The notes: generated from the sequence alone by a model not told the origin. DNA of 64,000 bases from JBEBVQ01 sp037190845 (GCA_037190845.1 JBBCJI010000026.1:62001-126000), one strand, 5' to 3'. Shown: positions 18,382-27,827, numbered from the stretch's first letter. Made by a program: numbers and translations.

Positions 18382-18802
18382 GCTTCTTTAGAAAATTTGC
18401 GTAAAGATAGCCTAACATCATAGCAAATTGTATGATTCCAAAAAACTAATGTTGAAAAGCTTTTTATCAACATAGTTTTGTTGATTACCTGTTGAATACT
18501 TAATTGTGTGTAAGTTTCCTGTTAATTATCGTGAAAATTGCTGAATTTTGTGTGTATAAACTGTGAATAAATGGTGTATAGTCCGAAAGAAAAAGATTAA
18601 AATTAAATCCGGGATCAATGCTTGGAGTTCTGATTTTCGGCTTTACATTAGCCATCCCGTTGAATGTAGCTAACGTTTTCTTAATACAGAATTAACATAT
18701 CCCGGCACTGAAAAGCCGGTAACTGTAGAAACAAAACGGACAGCATTACCGGGAAAATTTCACTTTTTCGATTACATCATACATACCTCATTCAATATAT
18801 AA
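18382..18802. promoter_or_regulatory. Divergent pheT/dnaB intergenic region with DnaA-box-like cluster
   Basis: This 421-bp AT-rich gap separates divergent pheT and dnaB. At 18449-18495 four TGTTGA/TCAACA half-sites occur (18450, 18467, 18479, 18490), including TTATCAACA at 18464-18472. At 18551-18559 and 18562-18570 the minus strand reads TTATACACA and TTATTCACA, both matching the DnaA-box form TTATNCACA. A small hairpin CCGGC...GCCGG is at 18702-18719. It must hold promoters for both genes; it may also bind DnaA. Confidence 0.5.
18402..18409 (-). promoter_or_regulatory. Putative -7 box for pheT
   Basis: Minus-strand TATCTTTA, close to the Bacteroidota -7 consensus TAnnTTTG, 20 nt upstream of the pheT start codon. 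No good -33 TTTG at canonical spacing is seen (a TTTG lies 14 nt upstream), so support is moderate. Confidence 0.4.
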
Positions 18803-20437
18803 ATGGCAGTAAACATAAAAAAAGACTTCGGCGCCGGCCGGAAAAGTAAACCCGACCTCAGTACGCTTGTATATGGCAAAGTTCCCCCTCAGGCCAATGA
18901 ACTTGAAGAAGCCGTATTGGGCGCTGTAATGCTTGAAAAGGATAAACTGGCGGAAGTGCTGGAGATCATCCAGAGCGAAGACTGTTTTTATGTAGATGCA
19001 CACCAGAAAATATACGCTGCCATCCGTCGCCTGTTCGACAAAGGCACACCGGTAGACCTGCTCACCGTAACGGAAGAGCTGAAAAAAAGCAACGAGCTTG
19101 AAATTGTCGGCGGAGCTTATTACCTCACCCGCCTCACCATGAGCGTCGTATCGAGCGCGCACGTAGAAGCGCATGCACGTATCGTCATGGAGAAATTCGT
19201 GCAACGGGAGCTGATACGCCTTTCCGGCCAGATCATTGCGGATGCATACGAAGACAGCACAGATGTATTTGACCTGCTCGACAAAGCAGAATCAAACCTG
19301 TACGAGATCACGGACAAACACCTGCGCAAAAACTTCAAAAGCCTCAAGGAAGTAATGGTGCGTACCATACAGGAGATCGAAGAGGCAAAAAATAAAAAAG
19401 ACGATATCACGGGTGTGCCTACCGGCTTTGTGCCGCTTGACAAGCTTACTTCAGGCTGGCAGAAGACCGATCTCATCATCCTCGCAGCACGTCCCGCTGT
19501 GGGTAAAACTGCATTCTGTCTTAACCTGGCCATGAATGCAGCCATGAACGCGGGTGCTCCCTTTCCTGTAGCATTTTTCTCTCTTGAAATGGGCGCCGGG
19601 CAATTGGTAAAACGTATGCTGGCGGCAGTAACAGAAGTGAGTATGGAAGCGATTACAAAAGGGCGTATGCAGGAACATGAGTTCATGCAACTGACACAGC
19701 GTATGAGCCGGCTTGCTTCTGCCCCTATCTTCCTCGACGACCAGGCGGCGCTCAACATTTTCGAACTGCGGGCCAAAGCCCGCAGGCTCAAACAAAAGCA
19801 CAATATCCAGTTGATCATCATCGACTACCTGCAGCTGATGCAGGCTGGCCTGAACAACAATGGTAATCGTGAGCAGGAGATCAGTAAAATATCCCGCGAC
19901 CTGAAAGCGCTGGCCAAAGAGCTGGAAGTCCCGATCATCGCACTTTCTCAGCTCAACCGTTCGGTGGAAAGCAGGAAGGAATCGAAAGTACCGCAACTGA
20001 GTGACCTTCGGGAGTCCGGCGCGATCGAGCAGGATGCCGACATGGTTATGTTCCTCTATCGCCCTGAATATTACGGTATCAACAATGACGAGATGGGGAA
20101 TCCGATCGAGGGAGAAACCCATATCCATGTAGCCAAACACCGTAACGGCAGCACTGATACGGTAAAGGTTCGCTTCATCAAAGAATACCAGAAATTTGTG
20201 GACCTGCCTGATGATAATTTTGGTGGTGGTGGATTCGGCGGTGGCGGAGGATTCACACCTACCCCGGACAACCCGATGGCCGGTATACGTCGTGATACCA
20301 GTGGGTTCGGCGGCTCCAAAATGTTTGTACCCGGTGGCTTCCAGACACTGCCCTCCAAGGCCAACGATCTGAAATGGGACGATGAAGATCTAAATAGCAG
20401 CACACCTTTTAAACCGGATGAAGAAACACCGTTTTAA
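18803..20437 (+). CDS. dnaB: Replicative DNA helicase DnaB
   Basis: A 544-aa hexameric replicative helicase. The N-terminal DnaB domain spans ~30-135 (PPQANELEEAVLGAVML), the linker helix ~140-200, and the RecA-like ATPase core starts at ~203 (TGVPTGFVPLD). Walker A is ARPAVGKT at 229-236, and Walker B lies in QLIIIDYLQLM. The motif AKELEVPIIALSQLNR and the arginine-rich EQDADMVMFLYRPEYY segment are typical. No intein interrupts it. An oddity is a C-terminal Gly-rich stretch (nt ~20218-20250) followed by a ~60-aa low-complexity tail, as seen in several Bacteroidota DnaBs. The start MAVNIKKDFG follows an AT-rich leader. Confidence 0.97.
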   Translation: MAVNIKKDFGAGRKSKPDLSTLVYGKVPPQANELEEAVLGAVMLEKDKLAEVLEIIQSEDCFYVDAHQKIYAAIRRLFDKGTPVDLLTVTEELKKSNELEIVGGAYYLTRLTMSVVSSAHVEAHARIVMEKFVQRELIRLSGQIIADAYEDSTDVFDLLDKAESNLYEITDKHLRKNFKSLKEVMVRTIQEIEEAKNKKDDITGVPTGFVPLDKLTSGWQKTDLIILAARPAVGKTAFCLNLAMNAAMNAGAPFPVAFFSLEMGAGQLVKRMLAAVTEVSMEAITKGRMQEHEFMQLTQRMSRLASAPIFLDDQAALNIFELRAKARRLKQKHNIQLIIIDYLQLMQAGLNNNGNREQEISKISRDLKALAKELEVPIIALSQLNRSVESRKESKVPQLSDLRESGAIEQDADMVMFLYRPEYYGINNDEMGNPIEGETHIHVAKHRNGSTDTVKVRFIKEYQKFVDLPDDNFGGGGFGGGGGFTPTPDNPMAGIRRDTSGFGGSKMFVPGGFQTLPSKANDLKWDDEDLNSSTPFKPDEETPF

Positions 20438-20438
20438 G

Positions 20439-20832
20439 GCTAATTAGCTGATGAGCTAATGTCTGTCGCGAGGAATCATTAGCGGATCATCACACCACTA
20501 TTACCCGGAGAACATGTAATGCTTACCTTTTGATGTAGTGACTGGAGTTTTACCTGTGAGCTTCGTTAAGGGATGTTTGTCATGCTTCCTTCGTCAGCAT
20601 GACACAAAACGTTGGGAACCCACTCTTTATCTGGAATCCTTCCTTCGTGCTAATGACGTACCTTACATCAAAGAACGGTGTCATTCTGAGGGGGAAGCGA
20701 AGGATCCCACATAAATGAGTGTCCCATATAACGTGAGATCCTTCATTCCGCTACGCTGCATTCAGGATGACATCGTAATAATAGCAAACAATGATGTGCT
20801 CATTAGCTAATCAGCACATCAGCTAATTGGCT
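20439..20832. repeat. Composite palindromic intergenic repeat between dnaB and the beta-CASP gene
   Basis: This fills the 413-bp gap. Outer imperfect inverted arms are GCTAATTAGCTGATGAGC (20439-20456) and the complementary CATTAGC...CATCAGCTAATTGGC segment at 20801-20831. Inside, 20510-20595 matches 33568-33660 (shared GTAAT.CTTACC, then TAAGGGATGTTTGTCATGC). Another internal palindrome joins TGTCATTCTGAGGGGGAAGC (20691-20710) to a complementary copy ending at about 20772. There is no coding capacity. The structure looks like a layered set of REP/MITE-type elements. Confidence 0.6.
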
Positions 20833-20850
20833 AATTGTGGCTCATTAAAA

Positions 20851-22260
20851 TTATAACGTGCCCAGCCCGATCTCCTGGTGCAGTTCCGGTATCTCCACAT
20901 CAAGAAATCCTTTACGGACAAGTCGTTCCTTGAATTTTACCTGTACATCGTATTCTCCATGTACCAGGAACAGCTTCCGTACCTGCGCCGGATCCTGACA
21001 GGCAAGCCACTGAGACATATCGTCATAGTCGCCGTGGGCACTCAGGCTGTCTATCGCGGCAATCTCCGCACGCACCTGGTATTGTGTACCAAAGATGCTT
21101 ACCTGCTCTGCACCTCCGCGGAGACGCGCACCCAGCGAGGCCGGCTCACAATACCCGGTAAATAATATCGTATTAGCAGGATTACCAACACCATGCACAA
21201 TATGATGCTTTACCCGGCCAGCCTCTGCCATGCCGGAAGCGGAAATGATCACACAAGGTTCACGTAAGGTATTCAGTCGAATGGAATCTTCAGCATCCCG
21301 GATATATTCCAACCCGGCAAACCTGAATACATCATCGTCTTTACGGAGTAACTGCTGCACATGATTGTTAAAACACTCGGGGAATTGCTTCACAATTTCC
21401 GTAGCATTTATTGACAACGGACTGTCCACATAGTAGGGAACAGCCGGCAACCTGCGCTCCAGCTCCAGCCGGTTGAGCATGTATAATATTTCCTGTGTAC
21501 GCCCTACACTAAACGCCGGGATGATCAGACGGCCCTTTTTCTCCAGGCAGGTATACTCAATATGCCGCAGCAATTCGTCTGCAGCGGGCCTTGGTAGTTC
21601 ATGCAATTTATCACCGTAGGTGGATTCCATGATAATGTAATCCGCCTGTGGGAAAGGCTCCGGCGAACGCAGCAACACATCGCGATAACGGCCTATATCC
21701 CCGCTGAATGTGATCCGCGCTTCCCGGTCATGCTCTCTGACCGTCAGGTGCACGGCAGCACTGCCCAGAATGTGTCCGCAATCCGTATACATGATTTCGA
21801 CATCAGGATCTATGCGTACCTGCTGGTTATATTCTATGATTTCAAGATGATCAAAGACCTTTTCTGCGTCCGCCTCCGTATATAAAGGCTCAACCAGTTG
21901 CCGGCCCTCGCGCTCCCGCTGCCGGTTGATATGTTTTACATCCGCCTCCTGGATCCGTGCAGAATCCCGCAACAATATCTCCGCCAGAGCTGCCGTAGGA
22001 GGTGTACAAAATATCTTGCCCTGGTAACCGTCTTTGATCAGCCGGGGTAATAATCCGATATGATCTATATGTGCATGGGAAACAACTACATAATCAATTT
22101 CCAGGGGATCAAATCCCCATTCACTGTTCAGCCGGATTGTTTCTTTGCCCATCCCCTGGAACATACCGCAGTCGAGCAGTATCTTCTTTCCGGGATTCAG
22201 GTGAATAATATGCTTGGAGCCGGTTACCGTACGTGTAGCTCCGTGAAAAGATATCTTCAT
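20851..22260 (-). CDS. MBL-fold/beta-CASP ribonuclease-like protein
   Basis: A 469-aa metallo-beta-lactamase-fold nuclease of the beta-CASP/CPSF-Ysh1-like family. Zinc ligands are in HAHIDH at residues 62-67, TDCGHILGSA at ~160-169 and FSGDIGRY further on. The beta-CASP inserts ESTYGDKLHE, IPAFSVGRTQEIL, PYYVDSPLSINAT and VIISASGMAEAGR are present, as is the final SAHGDYDDM zinc-binding His. The C-terminus (FLVHGEYDVQVKFKERL) is the RNA-specificity/KH-like end. Probably a cytosolic RNA-processing endo/exonuclease. It is monocistronic, converges on dnaB, and is divergent from a SnoaL-like gene with a 222-bp AT-rich shared promoter region. Confidence 0.9.
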   Translation of the reverse strand: MKISFHGATRTVTGSKHIIHLNPGKKILLDCGMFQGMGKETIRLNSEWGFDPLEIDYVVVSHAHIDHIGLLPRLIKDGYQGKIFCTPPTAALAEILLRDSARIQEADVKHINRQREREGRQLVEPLYTEADAEKVFDHLEIIEYNQQVRIDPDVEIMYTDCGHILGSAAVHLTVREHDREARITFSGDIGRYRDVLLRSPEPFPQADYIIMESTYGDKLHELPRPAADELLRHIEYTCLEKKGRLIIPAFSVGRTQEILYMLNRLELERRLPAVPYYVDSPLSINATEIVKQFPECFNNHVQQLLRKDDDVFRFAGLEYIRDAEDSIRLNTLREPCVIISASGMAEAGRVKHHIVHGVGNPANTILFTGYCEPASLGARLRGGAEQVSIFGTQYQVRAEIAAIDSLSAHGDYDDMSQWLACQDPAQVRKLFLVHGEYDVQVKFKERLVRKGFLDVEIPELHQEIGLGTL

Positions 22261-22482
22261 TGATGTCTGGTGGGTCTGTCTTGTTAAAAAACGATCAAAA
22301 ATACAAGCTATTGATAAAAATCAGTTTGGATATCTATGAAATAACAAGACTCCGGATGCACACAATAATTAAAATATCAAACAACCAGTAATTTACAATT
22401 AAAAAATTAATTTGATTTTATAAAAAAGAAATAAAGAATAGGGGTTCCATTCCCGAATAACGTCTTTTCTGAAACCCGGCCT

Positions 22483-22857
22483 ATGAAACAGATATCACCA
22501 CAATCAAATATAGAGACGGTACAACGCCTGTATGATTTGTTCAACAAGCGTCAATGGCAGGAAATCGCTGCATTATATACAGATGAGGCATTTTTTCTCG
22601 ACAATCGCCAGGATTCATTTGTTACCCGCAACAAAGAAGACATACCTACCATATACGAGGCCCTCGAACGGAAATATCCCGGCGTAAAGGAAAAAATACT
22701 TTACATTGAAGAAAGTGGAGATCTGGTATATGTCCAGTTTCTAACCTCCGGAAAAAGCAAATCCGGTGGCTACTGGCAGCAGGTTGCCTGGACTATTTTC
22801 ACTGTAGAAAACAGAAAGATCACAAAAGTGGCCAGCTATTTCAACCACCCGGAATAA
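22483..22857 (+). CDS. SnoaL-like / NTF2-fold protein
   Basis: A 124-aa cytosolic protein with the cone-like alpha+beta NTF2 pattern: an initial helix (VQRLYDLFNKRQWQEIAALY), TDEAFFLDN, a middle helix, then strands LVYVQFLTSGKSK and WTIFTVENRKITKVASYF. This matches SnoaL/DUF4440-type polyketide-cyclase-like proteins, which act as small-molecule isomerases/hydrolases or have no known activity. The specific substrate cannot be inferred. It ends inside the 3' end of the convergent glycosyltransferase gene (17-bp overlap). Confidence 0.8.
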   Translation: MKQISPQSNIETVQRLYDLFNKRQWQEIAALYTDEAFFLDNRQDSFVTRNKEDIPTIYEALERKYPGVKEKILYIEESGDLVYVQFLTSGKSKSGGYWQQVAWTIFTVENRKITKVASYFNHPE

Positions 22858-24052
22858 TATTTCCTCTTTTGCGTGCACCGGCCTGTACAGTCTGTATACG
22901 CCTTCCCTTCCACTGATATACCCCTGCAAAGCCAAGTGCCCCGGCCACAATAATGTATATGATATGTAGCGGCTGTAAAAACGGGAACAGCAATAATTGC
23001 CTGCGCTTTCCGAAAAATCCGGCTACCGGGTGTATATAATATAGCTCTGCCATAATTTTCAACAACAACATCCCCGGGGGCAACCAACTGTACGCAGACT
23101 GCATCACGCTTATACACATTGCAGGAATAAATGACAAATTAAACAGGTAAACCAGCGTAAGCATAAACGTCAAACGAGTATCGTCGTACTTCCCGGATTT
23201 GGATGCCCACCGGATACGTTGCTGCAGGAAGCTATGCCAGCCCGGCTGCGGTGCGGTACGCATAATGGCTACAGGTGATTTCAGATAAAACACTCTACCT
23301 GGAAATGCCCGCTGCATTTTTGCCGTGAGTAAAAAGTCATCGCCTGAAGCCAGATGCTCTGTACCAGCATACCCATTGATTTTATCATACGCCTCCCGGC
23401 TGAAAGCCAGATTAGCGCCATTGCTCATATTACCCAGCTTCAGATAATGGGTCGCTGCTGTGATCCCCTGCATAGACATAAAATCGAGCGACTGGAACAA
23501 CTGCACAAGATCCCCGTTGCAGGTAAAATCAACCGGGGCCGCAATCATAACCGGCCGGTATTGTTCAAAATATGCCGCAATAGTATGCAGCCAGTTTTCC
23601 GGAGCAATACAATCTGCATCTGTAGTGATGATCAGTTCACCACAGCTCCCGGCAATCCCTGTGGCCAATGCCTTTTTCTTATAGGCTACTACCGGATAAG
23701 CGGGGGCTATGTGATCTGCCAGGCGGATACAGCAGATACGTTCGTCACGAAACGCTTCCACAACTGCAGCCGTATCATCATCCGAATAATCATCCACTAC
23801 AATCACCTCAAAGAGATGTCGCGGATATTGCTGTGCCAACAGAGACGACAAACAGGCCGGCAGATTGGCCGCTTCATTACGGGCAGGAATGATGATACTG
23901 ATCCGGGTAACGGCCTGATATACGGAAGGAGGCACATACGGTTCCTGACGACGCCAGCCATAACGGTACAGCAACATCAACAATACATATATTACCGTCA
24001 GCAGGCAGCAAATGAAGGCTATGGCATATAGCATGATATTCATAACAGACAT
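22841..24052 (-). CDS. Family 2 glycosyltransferase with membrane segments
   Basis: A 403-aa membrane-attached GT2 enzyme. An N-terminal TM helix (MLYAIAFICCLLTVIYVLLMLLY region) precedes a GT-A domain: ISIIIPARNEAANLPACLSS, VIVVDDYSDDDT, the DxD-like TTDADC, and the QQRIRWASK motif (Q/RxxRW) of processive or membrane GT2 enzymes. Further TM helices occur at ~300-390. The donor is presumably a nucleotide sugar and the acceptor a lipid or growing glycan; neither can be fixed. The downstream end overlaps the SnoaL-like gene, and the start overlaps the upstream alpha/beta hydrolase by 13 bp, so the two form an operon. Confidence 0.9.
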   Translation of the reverse strand: MSVMNIMLYAIAFICCLLTVIYVLLMLLYRYGWRRQEPYVPPSVYQAVTRISIIIPARNEAANLPACLSSLLAQQYPRHLFEVIVVDDYSDDDTAAVVEAFRDERICCIRLADHIAPAYPVVAYKKKALATGIAGSCGELIITTDADCIAPENWLHTIAAYFEQYRPVMIAAPVDFTCNGDLVQLFQSLDFMSMQGITAATHYLKLGNMSNGANLAFSREAYDKINGYAGTEHLASGDDFLLTAKMQRAFPGRVFYLKSPVAIMRTAPQPGWHSFLQQRIRWASKSGKYDDTRLTFMLTLVYLFNLSFIPAMCISVMQSAYSWLPPGMLLLKIMAELYYIHPVAGFFGKRRQLLLFPFLQPLHIIYIIVAGALGFAGVYQWKGRRIQTVQAGARKRGNIIPGG

Positions 24053-24852
24053 TGCGCCATTTTTTGTACCGAAGCGGCATCAAACATAACATGGCCTTTT
24101 TCGAGGACGTGCACCTGCACATGTGCCGGCATGTTTTTCCGGAACTGTTGTGCCGGTCTCAACGGGATCACATGATCGTACCGCCCCATGAAAATATCTA
24201 CCGGAATATAATAACTGCGAATATGGCCCTGAATCATCTGTATATCCGGCAATAGCAAACGCATGGCAGGCCATACTTTTAGCAGCAACTGCCGCTGACC
24301 TTCATCCTCAAGATACCGCATTACAAACTTATAACGCGAAGAGTCTATCAGACTGAAGTTATGAAGCCCGTCTATGATACGGTTATATTTTCGACCGCCA
24401 GTCAGAAAATTGCGGAACAGGCGACGGCCAATAGCCGTACGGGTAACAAAATAATAAAAGGGGTTCAGTTTAAGGCCGTCCGGGGCAATCATCACTACCT
24501 TTTCGATGGAGTCCGGCATCAGCTCAATAATATTCAGACATACACGCCCCCCGAGACTATACCCGATCAGAGAAAACCGGTCTTTGCCGGCTTGCCGCAG
24601 CAGGCCATCAACAAGTATACGTAACTCTTTCTTCCCGAAAGCCAGGTTGTCCGGCCATTGGCTGCCACCATGATGCGGAAGATTTACCGAAATGAGCGTA
24701 TATTTTTTTTCAAGCAACGGGGCCATCACCCGGAAGCTGCGGGCATCATTGCCATAGCCGTGAAAAGCCAGCAGCAAACCTGGCCCGCTTCCGTACTTCA
24801 GGTAATGCAGCCGCTGGTTACCTGTTGATACATATCCCTCCTCCTGCACCAT
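24040..24852 (-). CDS. Alpha/beta-fold hydrolase
   Basis: A 270-aa cytosolic alpha/beta hydrolase. The oxyanion motif is AFHGYGNDARSF, the nucleophile elbow GYSLGG, the acid MGRYDHVIP and the catalytic His LEKGHVMFD. The C-terminus is compatible with small esterase or acyltransferase relatives. It is the promoter-proximal gene of a two-gene operon with the GT2 enzyme, which suggests a role in the same lipid or glycan pathway, but the substrate is unknown. Confidence 0.88.
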   Translation of the reverse strand: MVQEEGYVSTGNQRLHYLKYGSGPGLLLAFHGYGNDARSFRVMAPLLEKKYTLISVNLPHHGGSQWPDNLAFGKKELRILVDGLLRQAGKDRFSLIGYSLGGRVCLNIIELMPDSIEKVVMIAPDGLKLNPFYYFVTRTAIGRRLFRNFLTGGRKYNRIIDGLHNFSLIDSSRYKFVMRYLEDEGQRQLLLKVWPAMRLLLPDIQMIQGHIRSYYIPVDIFMGRYDHVIPLRPAQQFRKNMPAHVQVHVLEKGHVMFDAASVQKMAQCLL

Positions 24853-24913
24853 GGGTCAAAAATACGGATAATCCCGGTCGCGGGTTACAGTATCGTTAAC
24901 AGACCATAACAAT

Positions 24914-27067
24914 TCAATGCATACCCTCAAGCGCCAGCAGAAAGGCATAATTTAACGCTGCATCCTTCAAATAGTCGAACCTGCCAGAAGCACCGCCATG
25001 ACCGAACGACATATTCGTATGCAGCAAAAGAATGTTCCTATCTGTCTTCATTGCCCTGAGCCTCGCCACCCATTTTGCAGGTTCAAAATACTGTACCTGG
25101 CTATCATGCAACCCCGTAGTGACGAGTATATTGGGATAAGCCTTCTGCTCTACATTCTCATAGGGCGAATAACTTTTCATATAGAAATAAGCATCCTTTT
25201 CCTTTGGATTACCCCACTCATCAAACTCATTGGTAGTAAGCGGAATGCTTTCATCCAGCATTGTATTGACCACATCTACAAAAGGGACCTGGGCAATCAT
25301 ACCATTCCAGAGTTCAGGAGCCATATTGGCCACAGCGCCCATCAGCAAACCGCCGGCGCTGCCGCCCTGTGCATATAAATGCTCCCGGGATGTGTATTTT
25401 TCCTGCACCAGAAATTTACCAACATCTATAAAGTCTGTAAACGTATTTTTCTTCCTCATCATCTTGCCATCCTCATACCATTGCCTGCCCATCTCCTGCC
25501 CGCCCCGGATATGGGCGATGGCAAATGCAAACCCACGGTCAAGCAGACTCAGTCTTGAACTGCTGAATGAAGGATCCATACTGGCTCCATACGAACCGTA
25601 AGCGTACAGCAGCAACGGCGCATTCCCATCCTTCACAAAACCTTTTTTGTACACCAGCGAGACCGGTATCCGCACACCGTCTCCTGCAGTTGCGTACATC
25701 CGCTCCGTTACGTAGCCGGAAGGGTCATATCCTCCCAGCACTTCCTGTTGTTTCATCAGCTTTTTTTCTTTCGCTGCCAGATCATAATCATAAGTGGATG
25801 CCGGAGTGATCAGTGACGTATAGTTATATCTGAGCACCTGGCTGTGATATTCCGGATTGGCGCCGAAATAAGCATCATACGCGGCTTCTCCGAAATCTAT
25901 GTAATACTCTCCGTTATCCTGCAGATTACGGATGCGTATCTGCATAAGTCCGTTTTTGCGCTCTCCGATGGCCAAGAAGTCTTTAAATTCAGTAATGCCT
26001 TCCAGCAGTACATCAGACCGGTGTGGTATCACTTCCTGCCAGCTTGCCACATCCGTTTGATCCAGAGGGCACTCCATGAGTTTAAAGTTGATAGCGTCTT
26101 TATTGGTACGGATCAGGAACCGGTCTTCCAGGGCAATCACATCATACAATACATCCTTCATCCTCGGCTGGAAGCTCTTGAACCTGCCCGAAGGATCCGA
26201 CGCATCCAGCACCCATGTCTCAGACGAAAGCGTAGCCCGCGACCGGATAAAGATATATTTCCGGTTCTTTGATCTCCCTACCCCGATATAATTACTTTTA
26301 TCCTGCTCTTCATATACAGTTTCATCGTGGGAAGGATCTGAGCCCAGCACATGTCTTTTTATTTTTTCAGACAACAGCGTATTGGGATTGTTTGCCGTAT
26401 AAAACAGTGTTTTACTATCGGATGCCCACACCGAATATCCGGCAGTTCCCTTAATAGCATCTTCATATACTTCTCCCGTTTCCAGGTTTTTTATATAAAT
26501 AGTATACTGACGCCGTGAAACCTCATCAACACCATAAGCAAGCAGCTTATTATCATCACTGACATTAAACCCTGACACTGTATAATAAGATTTCCCTTCG
26601 GCCATGGCGTCTACATCCAGCAATACCTCTTCCGGCGCATCGAGACTTCCTTTCTTCCTGCAATACTTGAAATATTGCCTGCCTTCTTCCGTTCTTGTGT
26701 AATAAAAATAACCATTACTGAAAACGGGCACACTTTCGTCCTTCTCCTTGATACGGGATTTCATTTCCCGGAAAAGCTGCTCCTGCAATTCTTTTGTACC
26801 GGCCATCATCGTATCCAGATAGGCATTTTCCGCTTCCAGATAAGCAATCACCTTATCACTGTCCAACCCCTCTCTGAAATAATCAATCATCCAGTAATAG
26901 TTATCCGTAACAGTATCGCCATGTATCGTACGGATATGAGGTTTGATCTCTGCTACAGGTGGCTGTACATTTTCAGGCCATTGATATGCCTTCCGGGGTT
27001 GTTTAAGATCAGTATTACACGCAGCCATCGCCATACACGTCATTGAAATAATCAGTTTGTTTTTCAT
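24914..27067 (-). CDS. S9 family prolyl oligopeptidase (oligopeptidase B-like) lipoprotein
   Basis: A 717-aa serine peptidase. A lipoprotein signal (MKNKLIISMTCMAMAAC; lipobox MAAC) places it in the periplasm or outer membrane. The N-terminal part to ~residue 430 is the seven-bladed propeller of S9A enzymes (starting at TDNYYWMIDY). The catalytic alpha/beta domain has nucleophile S570 in YAQGGSAGG, Asp at ~655 in LHDSQV and His at ~690 in FGHGG. Overall length and order match oligopeptidase B/PtrB (~680-720 aa), which cleaves after basic residues in short peptides. It is monocistronic; the 229-bp upstream region shared with the divergent YjbR gene is AT-rich. Confidence 0.93.
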   Translation of the reverse strand: MKNKLIISMTCMAMAACNTDLKQPRKAYQWPENVQPPVAEIKPHIRTIHGDTVTDNYYWMIDYFREGLDSDKVIAYLEAENAYLDTMMAGTKELQEQLFREMKSRIKEKDESVPVFSNGYFYYTRTEEGRQYFKYCRKKGSLDAPEEVLLDVDAMAEGKSYYTVSGFNVSDDNKLLAYGVDEVSRRQYTIYIKNLETGEVYEDAIKGTAGYSVWASDSKTLFYTANNPNTLLSEKIKRHVLGSDPSHDETVYEEQDKSNYIGVGRSKNRKYIFIRSRATLSSETWVLDASDPSGRFKSFQPRMKDVLYDVIALEDRFLIRTNKDAINFKLMECPLDQTDVASWQEVIPHRSDVLLEGITEFKDFLAIGERKNGLMQIRIRNLQDNGEYYIDFGEAAYDAYFGANPEYHSQVLRYNYTSLITPASTYDYDLAAKEKKLMKQQEVLGGYDPSGYVTERMYATAGDGVRIPVSLVYKKGFVKDGNAPLLLYAYGSYGASMDPSFSSSRLSLLDRGFAFAIAHIRGGQEMGRQWYEDGKMMRKKNTFTDFIDVGKFLVQEKYTSREHLYAQGGSAGGLLMGAVANMAPELWNGMIAQVPFVDVVNTMLDESIPLTTNEFDEWGNPKEKDAYFYMKSYSPYENVEQKAYPNILVTTGLHDSQVQYFEPAKWVARLRAMKTDRNILLLHTNMSFGHGGASGRFDYLKDAALNYAFLLALEGMH

Positions 27068-27296
27068 AAGTATCTAAGAGGATCATTCAGCCAAATATCA
27101 TCCGGAATGTTGTCTTAATATCCTGTAATGCCCAAAGATAAGTGCCTGTAATCAAAAGCATGTTTATTATTAACGAACAAAAAAAGTATTTATATCTTTA
27201 TAAAATAAAAAGAATAATCTGTATTAATCCGCTCATCGGCCGGGATCAGCATTACCTATACAGCACACGGTTGAAAGCCTTATATAACCTGAAATC

Positions 27297-27638
27297 ATGA
27301 CGCTGCAACAACTCAGAACATTCGCTCTGTCCTTGCCCGAAACAACAGAAGAGCCTCATTTCGAAAAGACCTCATTCCGGGTAAAGAAAAAGATCTTTGC
27401 CACCTACGATGAAAAACACAACCGCGCGTGCGTAAAATTATCCGAAGCAGACCAGGATGTCTTTTCCATGATCGACAAACCGGCAATCTACCCTGTCCCG
27501 AACAAATGGGGGAAACAAGGCTGGACCTTCATTGAACTCCATCAGGTACATAAAGATGTACTCATCGACATGCTGACGACCGCTTATTGTACCGTTGCCC
27601 CGAAAAAAATGGCACAGATGGTCAGACCTGCTGATTAG
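27297..27638 (+). CDS. MmcQ/YjbR family DNA-binding-like protein
   Basis: A 113-aa protein of the MmcQ/YjbR family: LRTFALSLPETTEEPHFEKTSFRV at the N-terminus, then CVKLSEADQDVF and NKWGKQGWTFIEL, ending in a short helix. The fold resembles the double-wing DNA-binding domain, but function is not established. Length equals the family norm (~110-120 aa). It is monocistronic, and a hairpin at 27702-27733 follows its stop. Confidence 0.87.
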   Translation: MTLQQLRTFALSLPETTEEPHFEKTSFRVKKKIFATYDEKHNRACVKLSEADQDVFSMIDKPAIYPVPNKWGKQGWTFIELHQVHKDVLIDMLTTAYCTVAPKKMAQMVRPAD

Positions 27639-27701
27639 CTTCCATTTTATCTTTTCCCTGTTAAATGCCGAAAATGTTGCGGCATTGTTATACCAAAGAA
27701 A

Positions 27702-27733
27702 AAAGCCTTACAGCTTTTCCACTGTAAGGCTTT
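27702..27733 (-). terminator. Rho-independent terminator of tRNA-Met (possibly bidirectional)
   Basis: A perfect 12-bp stem, AAAGCCTTACAG (27702-27713) with CTGTAAGGCTTT (27722-27733), and an 8-nt loop. Read on the minus strand it is followed by a T-run (GGCTTTTTTC), which fits a terminator 10 nt after the tRNA. Read on the plus strand it also lies downstream of the YjbR gene. Confidence 0.75.
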
Positions 27734-27743
27734 GATTTCCAAG

Positions 27744-27817
27744 TAGCGAGATCGGGATTTGAACCCGAGACCTCAGGGTTATGAATCCTGCGCTCTCACC
27801 AACTGAGCTACCTCGCC
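27744..27817 (-). tRNA. tRNA-Met (anticodon CAT)
   Basis: A 74-nt cloverleaf on the minus strand. The acceptor stem GGCGAGG pairs with TCTCGCT, discriminator A. The D arm is GCTC..GAGC. The anticodon arm loop is TTCATAA with CAT at the centre, and its stem has one A-C mismatch at 31-39. The T arm is TCGGG-TTCAAAT-CCCGA. CCA is not encoded. It looks like an elongator tRNA-Met; a CAT anticodon could in principle also be tRNA-Ile2 (lysidine), which I cannot exclude. Confidence 0.93.
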
Positions 27818-27827
27818 AAAACGGGTG

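Noticed and set aside
23354..24031. 225-codon plus-strand frame opposite the GT2 gene
   Set aside because: Antisense to a well-supported glycosyltransferase; composition has no protein-like features.
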